From contig CANRJE010000084.1 in the NCBI GenBank assembly GCA_947630865.1, forward strand, positions 1 through 5,710: a DNA stretch of 5,710 bases. Reading direction: 5' to 3'. Origin of the DNA: an uncultured Bacilli bacterium. Lineage in GTDB: Bacteria; Bacillota_I; Bacilli_A; RF39; UBA660. The notes beneath the pieces were generated by a model. That model was given only the letters and a program-made list of their open reading frames with translations, did no database searches and was not told the origin of the DNA. Below are positions 4,770 through 5,710 of this stretch, piece after piece. A program made the position numbers and the translations under genes. The stretch's first letter is position 1. Each line of letters begins with the position of its first letter.

Positions 4770-5390
4770 ATGGGTGTATTGAAAGCGAGTATTGTTATTA
4801 CTGGTGGACCTTGTGCTGGTAAAACAGTAACTGTTGAATATGTTAAAAAAGATTTAGAGAGTCTTGGATATCATGTTCTTTTAATTAATGAATCAGCTAC
4901 GGAATTAATACTTGGAGGCATTAGACCTTTTGGTGAGAATGCTTTACCAGTTTATGATTTTCAAAATGAAGTCATGAATCTACAAAGATATAAAGAGAAA
5001 AGATATTTTGATATTGTTTCTAAATATCCAGACGATACAGAATGTATTATTTTGATTGATAGAGGAATATTAGATAGTAAAGCTTATCTAGGCTCAAGTG
5101 AATTATTCACCAAATTATTAAATCAAAATAATTTAAAAGAAGAAGGATTAGCTGATCATTATGACTTGGTAATACATTTACAAACAGTAGCAGCTGATAT
5201 AAAAAACAAATACAACACTTCAACTAATGCAGCAAGATTTGAAGATCCTGATTCAGCAATTGATGTTGATAATCGAATATGTGAAGTTTGGAAAGATACT
5301 AATAATTTTCAAATTGTTGAAGCAACAGATGCAATTGATGAGAAAATTAGTCAAGTTCTTAATATAGTACATAATTTTTTGAATAAGTAA
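4770..5390 (+). CDS. P-loop ATPase/kinase-like protein, AAA_28 type
   Basis: This 206-residue protein, starting at ATG 4770, has the look of the AAA_28 family of P-loop NTPases, which resemble nucleoside/nucleotide kinases and the NadR kinase domain. The Walker A motif is GGPCAGKT at 12-19. Strand and helix NESATELILGGI at 40-51 follows. A hydrophobic strand leads to DRG at 97-99 (IILIDRGILDSKAY), the Walker B-like/substrate-site motif of this group. HLQT is at 136-139, and NAARFED at 153-159 (R156) resembles the Arg-containing lid motif. ATP binding is well supported; the phosphoryl acceptor is unknown. Although 'AAA' is in the name, the sequence looks more like a small-molecule kinase than a ring ATPase. 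No signal or membrane segment is seen. It has its own strong promoter and is followed by a terminator overlapping its stop codon. Confidence 0.85.
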   Translation: MGVLKASIVITGGPCAGKTVTVEYVKKDLESLGYHVLLINESATELILGGIRPFGENALPVYDFQNEVMNLQRYKEKRYFDIVSKYPDDTECIILIDRGILDSKAYLGSSELFTKLLNQNNLKEEGLADHYDLVIHLQTVAADIKNKYNTSTNAARFEDPDSAIDVDNRICEVWKDTNNFQIVEATDAIDEKISQVLNIVHNFLNK

Positions 5391-5418
5391 AATATAGTTA
5401 AAGCTATATTTTTCTTTT
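5389..5418 (+). terminator. AT-rich intrinsic terminator after the AAA_28-type gene
   Basis: A perfect 9-bp inverted repeat (AAAATATAG at 5389-5397, CTATATTTT at 5404-5412) with a 6-nt loop is followed by TCTTTT. The left arm starts within the stop codon. The stem contains only one G-C pair, so termination may be partial. Confidence 0.6.
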
Positions 5419-5428
5419 GGGGGGTATT

Positions 5429-5710
5429 ATGCTTACTTTAAAGTTAACAAAAGAGAAATTGGTAGATATTATTAAAAACTCTAAAAAAGAGGGAAATGGT
5501 TATAATGGAGTTTTATTTTTATATAATGGTTATTTATTAAAAATAGATAAAGTTTTATATGATAGTATTATAAAATTAAATAAAGAAGAGGCTATCGAAA
5601 GAGTATCTAAATATCTTTTAAAAGATCATTTTGCTGATTATAAACAAATAGAATATTTATATCAAAAACAATCAAGTATTAAATTAACAGATTTCAATTT
5701 AGGAGTAGTA
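5429..5710 (+). CDS. Unrecognised protein, N-terminal 94 residues (partial, 3' end outside window)
   Basis: The frame is open from ATG 5429 to the window end. The start is supported by a G-run (GGGGGG, 5419-5424) 4 nt upstream, acting as a strong SD. The visible part begins MLTLKLTKEKLVDIIKNS. It continues with GNGYNGVLFLYNGYLLKID, a Gly-rich turn and strand pair that faintly recalls the nucleotide-binding lobe of protein-kinase-like folds, and then a Lys-rich helical segment and KLTDFNLGVV. A kinase-like fold is a guess from this pattern only. It lies directly behind the terminator of the AAA_28-type gene with no clear promoter of its own, so it may depend on readthrough. The protein is cut off before any catalytic motif could be seen. 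Confidence 0.7.
   Translation, partial: MLTLKLTKEKLVDIIKNSKKEGNGYNGVLFLYNGYLLKIDKVLYDSIIKLNKEEAIERVSKYLLKDHFADYKQIEYLYQKQSSIKLTDFNLGVV

Noticed and set aside
4742..4822. 26-codon out-of-frame reading frame overlapping the AAA_28-type start
   Set aside because: Its ATG falls at or before the predicted transcript start and has no SD, and its Cys/Trp/Tyr-rich product looks like a frame shadow.
412..5390. Mycoplasma-type code with TGA read as Trp
   Set aside because: Every Trp I checked is TGG, and TGA sits at natural gene ends (1131, 2341 and the minus-strand stop at 3000).
1..5710. tRNA, rRNA, CRISPR array, insertion sequence or toxin-antitoxin pair
   Set aside because: No cloverleaf, regularly spaced repeats, transposase motifs or terminal inverted repeats were seen. 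The divergent small genes around 3369-3557 are oriented apart, and neither looks like a toxin or antitoxin.

Overview
The window is a very AT-rich stretch of bacterial chromosome. Its compact genes have strong Shine-Dalgarno sites and sigma-A-type promoters, and terminators overlap stop codons. Tryptophan is always TGG, and TGA ends three genes (the stops at 1131, 2341 and 3000 on the minus strand), so the ordinary bacterial code is in use. Together with the family content (YnbB-type PLP enzyme, short RluA-type synthase, Mn-type cation diffusion facilitator, a repeat-family surface protein tail) this points to a low-GC Firmicute. An uncultured gut Bacilli, Erysipelotrichia or RF39-like lineage fits best, but that assignment is inference.

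Layout. Bases 1-344 are the 3' end of a probable surface or secreted protein, closed by an intrinsic terminator. A promoter at 377-385 drives a tight three-gene unit: a short-chain dehydrogenase/reductase (412-1131), a YnbB / methionine gamma-lyase-family PLP enzyme starting at TTG and overlapping it by 26 bp (1106-2341), and an RluA-family pseudouridine synthase overlapping that by 14 bp (2328-2987). This unit converges on an unrecognised 122-residue minus-strand protein (3000-3368). A perfect 12-bp hairpin contains both stop codons.

Bases 3369-3557 are a divergent promoter region with phased A-tracts, an extended -10 promoter in each direction, and a 9-bp inverted repeat that starts at the predicted transcript start of the rightward unit. 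That unit encodes a small two-helix membrane protein (3558-3812) and a cation diffusion facilitator (3840-4700). The facilitator's transport-site residues (N43, D47, D151, D155) are those of manganese exporters. A near-consensus promoter (4710-4737) then drives a P-loop ATPase/kinase-like protein of the AAA_28 type (4770-5390), ending in an AT-rich terminator. The last gene starts at 5429 and runs off the end; it is unrecognised.

Most of the window is housekeeping or accessory metabolism. I see no defence system, mobile element, CRISPR array or RNA gene. The points most worth following up are the coupled SDR-YnbB-RluA unit, the small membrane protein paired with a Mn-type exporter, and the architecture of the divergent promoter region.
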